A stretch of DNA of 64,000 bases from Sesamum alatum (GCA_034509735.1 JACGWO010000003.1:40160873-40224872); one strand, 5' to 3'. Counted from the first letter of the stretch, positions 1 to 12,368 are shown. Made by a program: numbers and translations. Notes: generated from the sequence alone by a model not told the origin.

Positions 1-473
1 AGTTTGGGCCCACGTGCAGCAGTACTCTCACTCTCACGTCACTGCACACCGGCACGGGCGGTAGCCTTTCTTACACTTGGCTCTCGTCGTACACGTGGGG
101 TCAGGGTTTCTCGATTCCCAAACACCACCAACTAACAACCTGTCCTATGCCAGACGGTGTCAACAGTCTCCATATTTCTGGTTTCCTTTTGTGTAAAAGC
201 CGGACGACTCGGTAGCATTTGGGCCTAGTGACGATAGTGGGTTGGCTGTTTTGGTTTAGAAAATATCCGAGAAAGCCCAATTCGAGGTGGAATGAAAGAC
301 GAAGCCCGACCCAACAAGGCCAAGGCCTTTTTAGGAGGACACGTCAACAACAGAGAGTTACGTCGATTCAATGAGAAATGAGGAGGTAGAGCTAGTCGTC
401 TATCAATCTGGATAACTCTCCACTCCCTTGAAAATCAACCCTCAAGTCAAACCAGCAGAACATATCTATATTA
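1..473. promoter_or_regulatory. Promoter-like GC-richer edge with two G-boxes
   Basis: This stretch is clearly richer in G+C than the AT-rich DNA that follows. It contains two perfect CACGTG G-boxes (11-16 and 92-97), the class of site bound by plant bHLH and bZIP factors. No open frame of useful length is present. It may belong to the upstream region of a gene lying to the left of the window. That assignment is inference from composition and motifs only. Confidence 0.3.
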
Positions 474-718
474 CTAGTTGTCGTGACACGTCGTCCTTAC
501 ATACATATAAAATAATATTGTACATTTTAAAATTATTATAAATATAAAAAAAAATAAATATATATATATATAAAACCAATACATTATATTTTAAGGAAAA
601 AAATAAAGAAAATAAAACTACCTTAGGGGTATGATCGGCATAACTAAAATTTAGTGTCGCGGTGTCATTAATCGTCATTTGTGGGTGGAAAAGATTTTTC
701 CTTTATATATAGTATAGA
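474..718 (-). mobile_element. Short non-autonomous Helitron
   Basis: Read on the minus strand, the element starts TCTATACTATATATAAAG at 718 and ends CTAG at 474, inserted between A and T as Helitrons do. A small CGTG/CACG stem lies just before the 3' CTAG. Similar start and end sequences recur in the copies at 7.9, 12.1, 27.0 and 36.6 kb, which share the same internal layout (a motif like 'cacaaatgac', then a T-rich stretch). It encodes nothing. Confidence 0.6.
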
Positions 719-999
719 TATATTATGGGAGAATACTTTTTTTTGTGTCTTTCTTATTTTGGTCCGTTTTTTTGATACTTGATTTAATTTTTTATTTATT
801 AATCTAACTTCCACTCCATCACTATCTTTTAATATTTTTTTTAAATTTTCATACATCTTTTTTTTATCACTATTTTTTATAAACTTAATAATAACTTATT
901 ATTTATATATATATTTTTTTTTAAATAATAAATATTTTATAAATATTTATTTTAAATAATCTTACAAAATTTATACACATATAAGGTATGCCTAACTTA

Positions 1000-1190
1000 C
1001 TGTGATAGAACGTGACCGGTAAAAACAGGTGATGTGCGACATAATTAATTAACTCCCAAACTCTCTCATCCTTCGATATAAAAAGGCACCAGGTAAGCCG
1101 GTTAGCAACACTCACTCTACAAGATCACACACACACACACCAGCTCTTCTCTACACTTAATTTTGAGTTCTTCTCATTGTTCATCAAAAC
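1000..1190 (+). promoter_or_regulatory. Orphan core promoter with TATA box and leader-like sequence
   Basis: A good TATA box (TATAAAA, 1077-1083) is followed about 30 bases later by a CA/CT-rich stretch that looks like a plant 5' leader, including a (CA)n run near 1127-1140. No coding frame follows: the next sequence is a T-tract and a foldback MITE. It may be a promoter cut off from its gene by insertions, or the start of a noncoding transcript. Only the motifs are seen; activity is inferred. Confidence 0.3.
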
Positions 1191-1254
1191 TTTATTAAAA
1201 AGGGGTCCATCTTCCTACACGTCATTAACTTTTGTTTACTTTTTTTTTTTTTTT

Positions 1255-1795
1255 TAATAATTATACCGCCCTCTCTTGAGATTTAGTGTAATTACACGTA
1301 AACTCCATATAATTTGAGAATTACATTTAATATCTTTGAGGTTTACTTCCGTTTAGTCAAAATTCACCGAATTTCCTGATATTAACAAAAGAATTGGATG
1401 AAAATCCATATTTACCATGATTGATTTAACACTGATCTATTATAAATCAAACAAATCTCTTTAGGACCAAACTGCCCTTACATCTTCACCTATTAATATA
1501 TATGAACAAGTATATATATCTTCATCCTTATAAGAGTAGTTTGGTCATAAAAATTTATGTTAGACCTGCAATAAATCAGTAATAAGTGAATCGATGGTAA
1601 ATATTAATTTTCATTTAATTTTTTTATTAATATCAACAAATTTAGTGAATTTTTGACTAATGAAAAGTTATATTTTTTAGACGAAAGCAAAACTCAAGAA
1701 TACTAGATATAATTTTAAATACAGAAAGTTTACGTTTAATAACACCAAACCTAATGTGATAAGACATTGTAGTTGTCCCTTTTTTTTTTTTTTTT
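1255..1795. mobile_element. Foldback MITE, family A copy 1
   Basis: The left end (a 'gagatttagtgtaattacac' motif) is complementary to the right end ('aacaccaaaccta'), and inner blocks such as 'tttacttccgtttagtcaaa' match 'gactaatg...agacgaaagcaaa' in reverse. The same arrangement recurs at 9.7-10.2 and 55.5-56.0 kb. There is no coding capacity, so it is a non-autonomous DNA element of about 540 bp. Confidence 0.6.
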
Positions 1796-1799
1796 TTAT

Positions 1800-2372
1800 C
1801 ATACTTGACCTAGTAAATTAGCCAAAGTTGTGTCCGTAAAGGGCCCCACATGCATTTGATGCTTGCTCAAAATTGTGAAATTACTTTTTATTTTTATTCT
1901 TTTAAAAGAAGGAAGAAGCAAAAGCCAAGGAAAAGTGCTTTTAGGGCCATGAAAACAAACAGAAGCTTAATAAAACTGTAAACCATAATTCTTTTGATGA
2001 CTTTTCCTAGTGGGTTATTTTCTATCTTGACAAAGAAAGCAACGTGAAAATGATAAAATCCTGCAGTGGCTTTTAATTTTATTTAGGCCAATTACAGTGA
2101 GGTGATGAACTCCACTGTACTTACTGCCATAATCACCATCACTATTATGTATAGGGATCTGTCAATGTTAATGGGATTTGGAAATCTTGGGCCATTTTCA
2201 ACTGATAGTGAAAACCAATAAATGTGTGGTCATTTTCATTAATTTTACCTGCTTTTTGTAAAGCCTTTCCTGTGATAAATTAATGCAAATATATATCTTG
2301 TTTGACTTTGGTGTAGAACGAAAAAAGTTAAACTGAGCAAAGTTTAATGAACCAGTCTAGGAATATTTAACT
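1800..2372. other. Unassigned intergenic stretch
   Basis: Moderately AT-rich DNA without a coding frame, recognisable repeat termini or RNA gene. It looks less repetitive than its surroundings and may be old single-copy DNA. Confidence 0.4.
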
Positions 2373-2640
2373 TGGAAAAATGCAAGCAATCCCGTGTGAT
2401 ATTGAAAATGAGCAAATTACCTTCTTATGAAAAATAAAATAGCAATTTATTTCCCTGTATTTTTTAAAATGAATCAATTTACCTCTCTATGTTCTTTAAA
2501 ATTGAGCAGTTTACCTCCCTGTCTAGGGGGGTAAATTGCTCCATTTTAAAGAATATAGGAAAGTAAATTGTTATTATTTCTTTATAGGGGGTAATTTGCT
2601 TATTTGTAATATCACGGGGAGGTAAATTGTATTAACCCTA
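2373..2640. mobile_element. Small inverted-repeat MITE ('gagcaaattacc' family)
   Basis: The left half carries 'gagcaaattacc' and 'gaatcaatttacctccc'; the right half carries their complements ('ggtaaattgctcc', 'ggtaatttgctta') and ends 'aggtaaattgtattaaccc'. The same family is found in MIOX copy 2, in introns 6 and 10. Non-coding. Confidence 0.6.
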
Positions 2641-2979
2641 TTTAAAAATGAATATTGAATATACTTTTCGGATGTGTTAGATGCTTCACACTATATATGT
2701 CTAAAGTTTAATAAGAAAGACAAACACCGATATCCAACTATGGGAAATGACTTACTAGAAAACATTTTTTCCATGTCCCACGTTGTCTTCATATTGAACT
2801 TTTAATTTATTTATACTAAGCTTTCTTGTTGTCTTTGTTTTGAGAAGTGTGGGTAGGTAAATTTTAAAGGAAATACCAAATGCGCGCACCCATTTACCGT
2901 TCAGGTCGCACACTTTAAATTCTTTTTAAGAAAAATACTTGAGAAACTTGCACTTATTCGATTTTTTCCTTTTTAAAGC

Positions 2980-5035
2980 CTAAACACTATCTTTAATTGC
3001 ATAAGTCTAAGCTGTTGAGAAGAATCTGAGTTTGAGTTAGCTATTTTGAACAGATATGAGAAGATCTGTGGCTTGATAAATCTCGACCAACCGAGACTCT
3101 TCTACTCTATAAATAGGCCTCGGTTGGCCTTCATTTCTCACACTGAAAACTCCGAGCCTCTCTCATTCTTCATTTGCTAGTCTTTTTGGTTGTTTCTAAG
3201 TGAATAGTCCGTTATTCCAAACTCTCTATGAGTGCATGCGTCAGTGAGTATAGTTGTGTTAACTTTGGGGATCGAATGATTTTTACTACTGTACCTCGAT
3301 AGTCCGAAATTTCGCTTTCAGAGCAGTGGCTTTTCACCATGACACAACATCATTTTTCAAACAATATGAAAGCGAAATATCTATTCCATTACATTTTAAT
3401 GGTTATATTCTATCTCAAAAGTCCTCCCTGATATGCTAAAATTGGAACCACTAGATGGAACCAATTTCAACCGATGGTTTGCAAAACTCCTTAGAAACGC
3501 AGATTACGTGTTATTTTCTGAGCTACCCGAAAATCAACCACAGATATCTACCTTGCCGAGTGAAAATTCCAAAAAGGCTGACGATGAAGCCAAGGTCAAG
3601 TCCATGAGCATGAAAAATTGGTCGCGGACATTCTTAGTGAGGACATGAAGACGTGCGAGGTCTTACAAGCAAATGTCCTTATTAAAAATTTTCGACCTAC
3701 TTGGAGTGACTACAGAAACCACCTTAAGCACAAGAAGAGGTACTGAACTTTGTATGAGCTGATCAGCCACATGAGAATAGAGGGAACAAATCGTATGAAA
3801 GATTAGAAAGTTTTTAACTCTTCCCTTTCTTTTAAAGCTAACCTAGTTGAACTTTTTAGATCCAATAAAAACAAGATTTAGCACAAAGGCAAGAAACTCC
3901 GAAGGGTAAAAAGTCCATAAAGGAAATGAGGGGAAAATCTAAAAGAACAAACAACTATGTTACTCTTGTAGAAAGACATGCCACAAAGCGTATCAATACT
4001 TCCAAAAGAAAGAACAATAGAAAATGAACCAAAAACGGCATCTCAAGCTACCCCACAAATTAATATCGCCAGAAACAATGAGATAATTATTGCCGTAGTC
4101 GTATAAGCCAATTTAGTGGAGAATATAACATACCGGGTGTTGGACACAAGCACCTCAAAGCACTTCTGTTCCAACAACGAGTTTTCTCAAGAATTCATAA
4201 AGCTTCGGATGTTGAATGCGTCTTCATGGGCAACTCTGCTACCGCTAGAGTTATGGGTAAAGGAAAGATATTTATCAAACTTACTTCTGACAAAAATCTA
4301 GCTTTGAATGATGTTCTGTATGTGCCCAATTTGAGTAGGAACTTAATTTCCGGTAGTTTCTTAATAAGGTTGGATAAAAAATTATATTAGAATCTGACAA
4401 GATCATAATCACCAAAAGTGATGATTTCGTAGGCAAAGTATACTTGTGAGGTGGTCTATGTCCTTAACACCATTCCTACTATCTCTAATAAAACCTCTTT
4501 GGATTTTGTTTATATGATTGAATCCACTAATATGTGGCATAGTAGGCTAGGACATATTAACTATGCTTCAATTAAAGAGCTGAAAAACATGCACCTAATT
4601 ACCACATCAGATACAACTGATTGTTTCTAAATGTTCAATCTATGTAGAAACAAAATATGTCAAGAAACCTTTTAAGTATGTTACAACTTGAAGCATTGAA
4701 TTACTTGAATTGATACATTTGGATTTAGCTGATTTCAAAAACACACTTATTAAAAGTAGTAAAAGATATTATATTCCTTTTGTTGATGATTCCTCTTGAT
4801 AAACTAAGGTTTATCTACTAAGAACAAAAGATAAAGCTGTTGAAATACTTTTAAAATAGAAATCCAAAGTAGAAAACCGACTAGACAAGACAATTAAAAG
4901 ACTTAGGTTGATAGAGATGGTGAAACTAATGCTCCTTATACACCTTAATAAAATGGCACAACTGAACAGAAAAATAGGACTCTTAGGTCTCATTTGCTTG
5001 GCCTTATTAGCCAAATAAGGGAAATAATGCAACCT
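2980..5035 (+). mobile_element. Decayed Ty1/copia retrotransposon (5' LTR to integrase)
   Basis: An LTR-like segment with a TATA box (TATAAATA, 3108-3115) leads into a primer-site-like area near 3320. From 3433 a copia Gag start is readable (LEPLDGTNFNRWF). Further on are a broken zinc knuckle near 3957-4005 (CYSCRKTCHKAY), a protease segment near 4130-4360 (VLDTSTSKHF, later VLYVPNLSRNLISG), a GAG-pre-integrase motif near 4530-4595 (MWHSRLGHINYASIKEL) and an integrase start near 4700-4800 (LELIHLDLADF, YYIPFVDD). Stops and frameshifts break every domain. Reverse transcriptase, RNase H and a 3' LTR are not seen, so this is a dead, truncated copy. Confidence 0.85.
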
Positions 5036-6220
5036 AGTGGCCTGTTTACTTTGGTGTATGGGCGCTTGGGTTTAGAGCCCAAGCTCGGCCAATTTCACTG
5101 TTTAGTTTTAATAGTTATTAAATTCAAATACTTCTTTTATTGAGTATTGAGAAATAATTGTCCATGCAGGTGATATTATTTTATATTTTAGTTTTAATTT
5201 TTATTAATTCAAAATATTTCTTTGATCGAATATTGAGAGAAAATGGTAGATGCATTATGATTAATAGATTAATTCATTTGGTTGTTTGAATCAATATATA
5301 TATATATATAATTTCCTTTGCGGAAAAATGCTATCTATGTGTTTATTGAATCAACAAATTATTTTTTAAGTAAATAAATAAAATTTCTCATATATTTCTT
5401 TTTAATAATGTAAAATTTTTTTATAACCTTCTATAAGTAATTTTTGAAAATACTACTATTATACAATACATTCAACAATTCAAAAGAAAAGAATATTAAA
5501 GGATTTTTTTTCTTAAAAATAATTTCATTTCATTACTTACTATTCCTCTTCTAGTTAACGAATGGAATCAACTAAGGAATGACAATTCCGCTGCCTTCTA
5601 ATTTTTTATGTATACCAATATTTATAGGAATGTTATTTCAAATATGATTCATTTCCCATCCTTATTCCATTCTTAATTCATTAATTTCATTCCCACTTAA
5701 TTCTATTTCCATACACCGATCATGTCCTAAGTGTAACACTTGAGCACATGAGTTAACACTCTAGTCATGAAACAAAGAATGGCTTATCTATCATCAAAGC
5801 TTTCATGTTGGCCAACTTTCACAATACACCACGAAGTATTTGCGTGCATATAATCAGATAGATATGACGTAAATCTTAAAAAAAACAAAACTCATATATA
5901 ATTAAAAGAGGAGCAAGTGATGAACATGAGTGTAAATATAAAAAAACATGATAGTATGTTGATGATTAAAAGATGACGTGGACCATTTAACATAAATAAG
6001 TGATTATGTAATTGGTACAAATATTTAATTAAGGGTATATTTAATATTTTAAAATTTGATATCACAATGTCACAAACATTGTGAATGTAAATTAAATGAC
6101 TTCCTTTTTTGTTTAGCATAGATTACAATCATCCCCGAAATGTGTATGAAGTCGGAATGGTTTAGTCTCAAAAGTACTCTTGAATGGGGGCGAAGTGTAA
6201 CTTGTCCTTTTAACAAGAAA

Positions 6221-6260
<40 letters not shown>

Positions 6261-6289
6261 AATAAATAAAAGCGATCAACTATTATTAA
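5036..6289. other. AT-rich intergenic DNA
   Basis: No gene, RNA or clear element termini are seen. The stretch contains short simple repeats, including a (TA)n run at about 6222-6255, and may hold eroded retrotransposon sequence downstream of the copia remnant. Confidence 0.5.
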
Positions 6290-6785
6290 TTAAATAAATT
6301 AATTATAATTAATTCTATCAAATATTAATATCTAACAAAAACAATCACAACAATCATACCCTAATAAACATCACATAAATTAAATTTAAACTAGACCTAC
6401 TATTATAGTAGAAAGAAAACACATATTATGCAGTAGAACAACCGCGACAAAAAAAACTCTCAATAGCAAGGAAAAAAAATCAGGATCGAGCTAATTAACA
6501 AGTAAATTTTTCATCGCTAATGCATTATTTAATACAAGAAATTTACTTGTAATAAATTTAGCAACAAAAAATTACTTGCTAATAAATTTAGCAACAAATT
6601 ATTTAAAATATATATTAAGTACGTAGTGTAGATTAGCGATGAGAATTTTACTTGCTAATTAGCTCGACGTTAATTTCAGCAACAAATTTTTTCATTGCTA
6701 TTTAGTTATTTTCTTGTAGTAAACATACCACCTCTAAGGTAATGGGCCATCAGCTTTGCTAACTGAGCTAGGCCTTATCGGTCAA
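6290..6785 (-). mobile_element. tRNA-derived SINE (minus) interrupted by a MITE
   Basis: On the minus strand the tRNA-like head lies at 6785-6722 (A-box area 'tagctcagttagcaaagc'). The body lies at about 6420-6290 and aligns with the SINE copy at 63.3 kb ('ctactat...agtagaaa', 'acaatcacaacaatcat'). A CACTA-type MITE (about 6445-6721) splits head from body. The family recurs at 30.8, 41.5-42.0, 56.1 and 63.3 kb. Confidence 0.65.
6445..6721. mobile_element. CACTA-type MITE nested in the SINE
   Basis: The right end reads TTCTTGTAGT. Internal blocks ('tagcaacaaattattta', 'gctaattagctcgacg') match the better preserved copy at 41604-41887. The left end is eroded. It has no coding capacity. Confidence 0.6.
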
Positions 6786-7771
6786 AATACTATAATTAAG
6801 CATATAAACTCAGCCAAATGCTAACCAACTGTTAATTAATATTCAATTTCCCTATTACTGAGTAATTAATTTGGATAATTAATACACAAGAAAAAGATTT
6901 AAAATGCAGACTTTCAAAACTCTTGATGATGACATCTAAAGATAATAATGTTAAATACTGAAATGTCTGATGAGGAGATGTTAGAGCCAGCCCTGACTAC
7001 TACATAGTATTTGACAAATTATATAATAAAACAATCAATACGTGATTATGTAATCATCCTAATTAGGATTAAACTATTAAATTAATATATATATATATAT
7101 ATATAATTAACTTCTACAGATGTCCATTATAAGACAATGACCTTCTTTTTTTTTTTTTTTTTTCTCAACAGAGTATCAGTAGTTTGATTTCAAACTTTTC
7201 TGAGTTTAGGATATGAAATCATTGATGATAGATGTGACAAAAGCAAGTTATTATATATATATATATATATAGTGTCACCATTGAATGTCATGTCAAAATA
7301 GAGATATCTTTATAAATTCATCTAATTTAATAACAAGTATCATGGTGGTGTTCGAATGCCCTTATCATACGTGACTTGAGGTGTGTGGTACATCCAGTGT
7401 GTGTGCATAAATATATATTTTTATATATTTTAATGAATGACGAAGAAAATTTGAATATATGAATTATTTAGAGTAAACAATAAGAAGAGAAAATAACTAT
7501 TTACAAGTAAATAATAGTACAAAATAGTTGGAAAGAGCAAAAACAGGGAAAAGATGTGGAGAAAACAAGATTTGAAGAAAAAATAAAAACTAAAAAGAAT
7601 ACTTAATAACCTAAAAAAAAAAAAAAGAATACTTAATAAGGTAGTTATTTTGCTGGTACCTCTGTATTTAATTAGAGCTAATATTGGAGAAGGAATTAAA
7701 ATAATTTAATTTGACTTATGGTTTATGCATAATATTTTTTATTGCTATGGACTGGTACAATGTTTTCATAA
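6786..7771. other. AT-rich intergenic DNA with TA microsatellites
   Basis: No gene is seen. (TA)n runs lie near 7086-7105 and 7250-7271, and a T-tract near 7147-7163. Confidence 0.5.
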
Positions 7772-8161
7772 TCTATACTAATATATAAAAGAAAGGCTTT
7801 TTTCACTTGTAAATGACGGTTATGACACCACGACACTAATTTTTTAGTTTTGCTAATAATACCCTTAATGTTAGTTTTTTTTTCTTTATTCTTTTAAAAA
7901 TGTAATGTGTTGGTTTATATATATCTACACTAATATATAAAAGAAAGGCTTTTTTCACTCACAAATGACAGTTATGACGCCGCGACATCAATTTTTTGGT
8001 TTTGCCAATAAAACCCCTAATGTTAGTTTTTTTTTCTTTTCTTTATTTTTTAAAAAAATATAATGTGTTGATATATATATATATATTTCTTATATTCAAT
8101 AACTTTAAAGCGTGTAATATTATTTTATATGCATGCAAGAACGGCGTGCCACGACGGCTAG
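7772..8161 (+). mobile_element. Helitron pair: truncated copy plus complete copy
   Basis: Two head-to-tail 5' ends are present, TCTATACTAATATATAAAAG at 7772 and TCTACACTAATATATAAAAG at 7924. The first copy is cut after about 150 bases where the second begins. The second runs to CTAG at 8158-8161, preceded by a CGTG/CACG mini-stem and followed by T. This is a non-autonomous Helitron, the same family as at 474-718. Confidence 0.65.
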
Positions 8162-8177
8162 TATATATAAAAAATAA

Positions 8178-8490
8178 GGGATAATTAAATTTACACTACC
8201 TAACTTATAGTCTGTTTACACTAACCATCTCTGTCTTTTGAATAATTACACATGCATCCACTAGAATATAAGCATCAGTTACACAAAGCACCCCTGTTTT
8301 TTTTAAAAATTACACTTATACCCCTCAAAAGTATCGATATTATTACACAAACTACTTTATTTTTTTGGCTATCAAGAGTGATTTATGTAATTATGCAAAA
8401 AGCAAGGATAATTTTTTTTTTTTTGATGAATAAGCAAGGATGATTTGCATAAATAAACTATATATATCAGGGTATAAATATAATTATCCC
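8178..8490. mobile_element. TIR MITE ('ggataatta' family)
   Basis: The ends GGGATAATTAAATTTACA and its near complement TATAATTATCCC enclose a core with 'tagtctgtttaca'. A close relative is nested at about 31244-31460 inside a CACTA element. Open frames inside are short and frame-shifted, so they are not treated as genes. Confidence 0.6.
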
Positions 8491-8834
8491 CTAACTTTTA
8501 TGGTGGTTTGTTCCATTGGATATGGATGATTTTTGGTTTGGCCAACTCAAGAAGTAAAAAACTCTGTGGTTTTACTATAGATCCTAATTATTAGTAAAAT
8601 CTAATTTGAAAATAAGTTCATGTCATCTATTGTATTGGAATACATTTTTCTTTTTTCTTTTTTTTTTTAAATTTAGGATAATTAGTATAGTTGGTCTCTT
8701 AACTTTGCATTTAAAATCACTTAAGTTCTTTACGTTTATTTTTCAATTTAGTGTCCCTAAATTTTAGTTTTTGTCTCAAGTTGGTCCCTCTGATCTTTTT
8801 TTTCGTCGAAAATGTGATCGGATTTCGACTTTCT

Positions 8835-9150
8835 CACTAGAATAAAATCACTATTGGCTACAAATTTATTGGTATGGACTAAAATCATGGTAAATAATTA
8901 TTATTAACCATGGTTAAATAAAAATCATTGTAAAAACCTAGAATATCCGCCATGAAAACTCTTTTAGCCATGATTATGAGCCATATCAAATGTTTTTGCC
9001 ATGGCCATTAGCCATGGCAATGTTTTAGTCATACTCGCAAATACCACAATCAATAACCGTTTTATGACCGTGGTTAATGACTATTCACTACGACTATTTA
9101 TTTATAACCATGGCTAATATTAATTTTTTTCTACTGTCATGAGGGCAACA
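8835..9150. mobile_element. CACTA-like MITE ('ccatggttaa' family)
   Basis: It starts CACTAGAATAAAATCAC and is filled with variants of 'atcatggttaaataatta' in both orientations. The best preserved relative is at 58981-59296, with 3-base target duplications. The right end here is degenerate. Confidence 0.5.
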
Positions 9151-9702
9151 TAATAAATTTGAATTTTTTTTTTTTCACTTTAGTCTCAAGTTTGTGAAAA
9201 TCATCAAATTAATTCTTTTTTAGACTGAAAAAATACGTTTTATAATTGTGTATATGTTGAATATTATATTTATATGGAAGAATGTTGTATGCATCACATA
9301 TCTTATAATAGTATGGGCAATCGAAGGACACTCAGTTGGCGTGCAAACTTTTAAATGTTTTAATTAAATAAAATAGAAAAGGATAAATGATTGATTAAAA
9401 TTGATAAATTAATAACTTAGCTTTAAATCTGCAATGAATAATAAATTATTGGTATAACTAATTAATTAAAACATAATTATCTTTAAATGAAATAAGTATA
9501 AAAAATGGCATTTTAGTCAACTAATATTTTGTCCATCACAAATGTAGTTACTCTAGGACCTTAAATCTTAATATATGGGCATTTTTATCATATTAATAAA
9601 ATAAAAAAACAAATATTAAGCGCATTCAATATGTAGCATGTTTAAAATTTATTATACTCTTTTTCTAATTAAATAAAAAATTAAAGATAAAATAATCTGC
9701 CC
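9150..9702. other. AT-rich intergenic DNA
   Basis: No gene, RNA gene or element termini are recognised. Confidence 0.5.
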
Positions 9703-10212
9703 TCCAAGGCTCCCACCTCCCCAGAGGTTTGGTGCAATTACACATAATCCCCTATGTGGGTTGATAAATTATATTTAGTACTCCTGAAGTTTGTGTGTCC
9801 ACTAAATCCATCCCTCCATTAATCAAAATTTACGAAATTTGCTGATATTAAATGAAAATCCATATTTACCCCCTTGACTTATTACAAGTAAAATAATTTT
9901 TTTGTGATCAAACTACCATTGTAATGGTGAAGATGTATCTTCTCACATGCATTAGAGTGTGTGAAAATGTATATATAAGGGTAGTTTGATCATGACAAAA
10001 ATTGTTCGACCTGCAATAAGTCAATCACATAAATATATATGTATTTCCTCAATCTTTTAGTTAATATCAGCAAATTCAGTCAATTTTGACTAACTAGAGG
10101 ATCTATTTGTTGGACGAAAGCAAACGTCAAGATTACCAAATGTAATTTTTCAAACTATATGAATTTTAGGTGTAATTCCATCAAACCTGATGGAAGGATA
10201 AAGTAATTATCC
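9703..10212. mobile_element. Foldback MITE, family A copy 2
   Basis: The left end 'gaggtttggtgcaattacac' pairs with the right end 'gtgtaattccatcaaacctg'. Internal 'aatcaaaatttacgaaattt' and 'aaattcagtcaattttgact' also pair. Same family as 1255-1795 and 55478-56005. Non-coding. Confidence 0.65.
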
Positions 10213-10884
10213 CTAAAATAAATAATTGATCATTGACAAAATAAAACAATATTAGATGTGCATGAATACAAAATTATTGGTAGGGCTAATTCCTTAAAAA
10301 ATGGATATTTTAAGAATGAATAAATATATGTTTAAAGATCATTTTATCAATAAACATTTTGTTATCCAAATTAATTACTGTGGGGATCAGATTTTTAATA
10401 AATGGTACAGATGAATAGTTGGGCCGCACATGGGATCCAAAAACCGTCTATGTCGACTTGAATGGATTCAAAATAAATGAAATTTTAATGGGTACGATTT
10501 AATGGTCCAAATGGATAGAATTATATATGGATGGAATTAAATGAATATTTCCTTTTCTTTAGCCCTTAATTGTTTAGTTGATTTTGTATGTTGGGCTTTA
10601 ATTAAATGGACCCATAGCTAAATCTATGTCTGTAATTGTTGGGCCTGGAGAAGAAAAATGTTTTACCACTTTCCATTTACGTATGGTTTTCTTTTCTTTT
10701 CTTTTCTTTTTTTTTTAAAATCCAAATCATATTTGATGGGGTCGAATCAGTTATTAACAGATACGTTACACTTATTATATGATTGATTCAAATTTAAATA
10801 AATCCAATCTGAACTAAAACTTTTGTTTACTTCGTGGATAGTAATATAGATATTGCATTATATTGGACCATTCTAATTATTCTA
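10213..10884. other. Intergenic DNA without recognisable features
   Basis: Mostly AT-rich sequence with a (TTTTC)n-like run near 10688-10710. No coding frame is supported. Confidence 0.5.
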
Positions 10885-11470
10885 TGCAATGGATGCAGGA
10901 ACATGAGGTTTTTGGTTAAGACTTGTATGTTACTTAGGTTATTAGTTCCTAATCCATATGAATGAGATATTACAATCATCACTTCATCAGAACATGACAT
11001 CCTCATCGTAGCATGGCGTAGCTCATAATCGATTGCCAGGTATCCAGATTTTAGAGGTGGCTCCTACAGGTTCAAAAGGTGGCTCCCACGTGCCTAGCAC
11101 TTTGTCCTGCGTAACACCTAGTTCTCGATTCTGTCACAGCATGGCATAGCCCATGACTGATTGTCGGACATCAGATTCTAAAGGTGGCACCTACAGGTTC
11201 AAGAGGTGGCTCCCACACGCGTAGAACTTTTTCCCACTAACACCTAGTTCTCGATTCTGCTTGGTAAGTGACTCTGATACCATTTGTCATGCTCCGATCC
11301 GTTAGTCAGTTGGAAATAAGAATTGTTTCCAAACTTACCAAGTACATTATGAGATTTGGCTGCGAACAACTCACTGAAAATGGTTATCTAATGAATTCAG
11401 TTGATTTCTTTGGTTAAGGCTTGTATCTTACTTAACTTATTAATTTCCATTCTAACGGCCTTCTCTTTTC
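10885..11470 (-). mobile_element. LTR-retroelement remnant with tandem 126-bp duplication
   Basis: Two tandem copies of about 126 bp (roughly 11010-11137 and 11138-11263) share 'ctacaggttcaa', 'ggtggctccca' and 'aacacctagttctcgattct'. Right after them, 'gactctgataccattTGTCA' is the complement of an LTR end plus the plant initiator-Met primer site (TGGTATCAGAGTC), so the parent element lay on the minus strand. A looser direct repeat at about 10915-10955 and 11412-11455 flanks the block. No coding domains remain. Confidence 0.5.
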
Positions 11471-12060
11471 TCAGGTTCCAGCTCATTCAGGATAAAGAGA
11501 CTATCTGCGATTTCCTATCCCGAATCATAAATAATTCTATATTTGAAATTCACAAAAACAACGAGAAAGTTTAAAATTTGTGAATATATATTTTAAGTTA
11601 GAAATATACAAACAATATAATTCTTAACTTATAAATCCTTCTGTGTAACAATATGGATTTATGCTGGCGAGGTCTACATCTTCGAGGTAAATTCATGATT
11701 TTTTTTTAATCAAAATAAAAAGAAAGCATCTATGACAAGGAAAATTGGAAATGAAACTTGAAAATTTAAACAATAAAATAAAAAATGATACCACACGAAT
11801 AGGATCATGCAAACACACATGCAAACACACACATATATATTAGTCTGTGTAACACACTCATATATGAGTCAAAATAATTTAATATTATATTAAAATCTAA
11901 AAGTAAAAAAGTTGATAAAAGAAATAAAATTATATAGAGTGGAGGGAAATAGAGAATGAAGTTAGAGAGAGAAATGAAAAAAATTAAATTGGAGTGAGAA
12001 TGAGAAAACATAGGAGCAAAAACTCCCAATCCATGACACCGAGACATGCCTCCTCCATTA
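11471..12060. other. Intergenic DNA without recognisable features
   Basis: AT-rich, with purine-rich stretches on the plus strand. An 80-codon minus-strand frame here is low-complexity, matches nothing I know and is not called. Confidence 0.4.
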
Positions 12061-12067
12061 TAAATAA

Positions 12068-12289
12068 CTAGGCATGTGCCCTATGTGCATATAAATAACT
12101 TTTATATTTTAAAATATAAATAAATAAAAATAAAATATTTAAATCAATATATCATATTTTAAAAAAGAAATAAAAAAATAAAAGAAAATCAATTTAAGAG
12201 TATCATCGACATAATAAAAAAATTGGTGCAGTAGCATTATAAATTGCCATTTGTGAATGAAACTCCCTTTTCTTTTATATTAGCATAGA
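12068..12289 (-). mobile_element. Short non-autonomous Helitron
   Basis: On the minus strand it starts TCTATGCTAATATAAAAG at 12289 and ends CTAG at 12068, with A before and T after. A GGCA/TGCC stem lies at the 3' end. Internal order matches the copies at 474-718 and 7924-8161. Confidence 0.6.
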
Positions 12290-12368
12290 TATGGATATGT
12301 ACGCACTTTCAAAAAATAAATAATTTCATTTGCAAATGACTGCGATTTAGAAATTATCATAAATTAAT

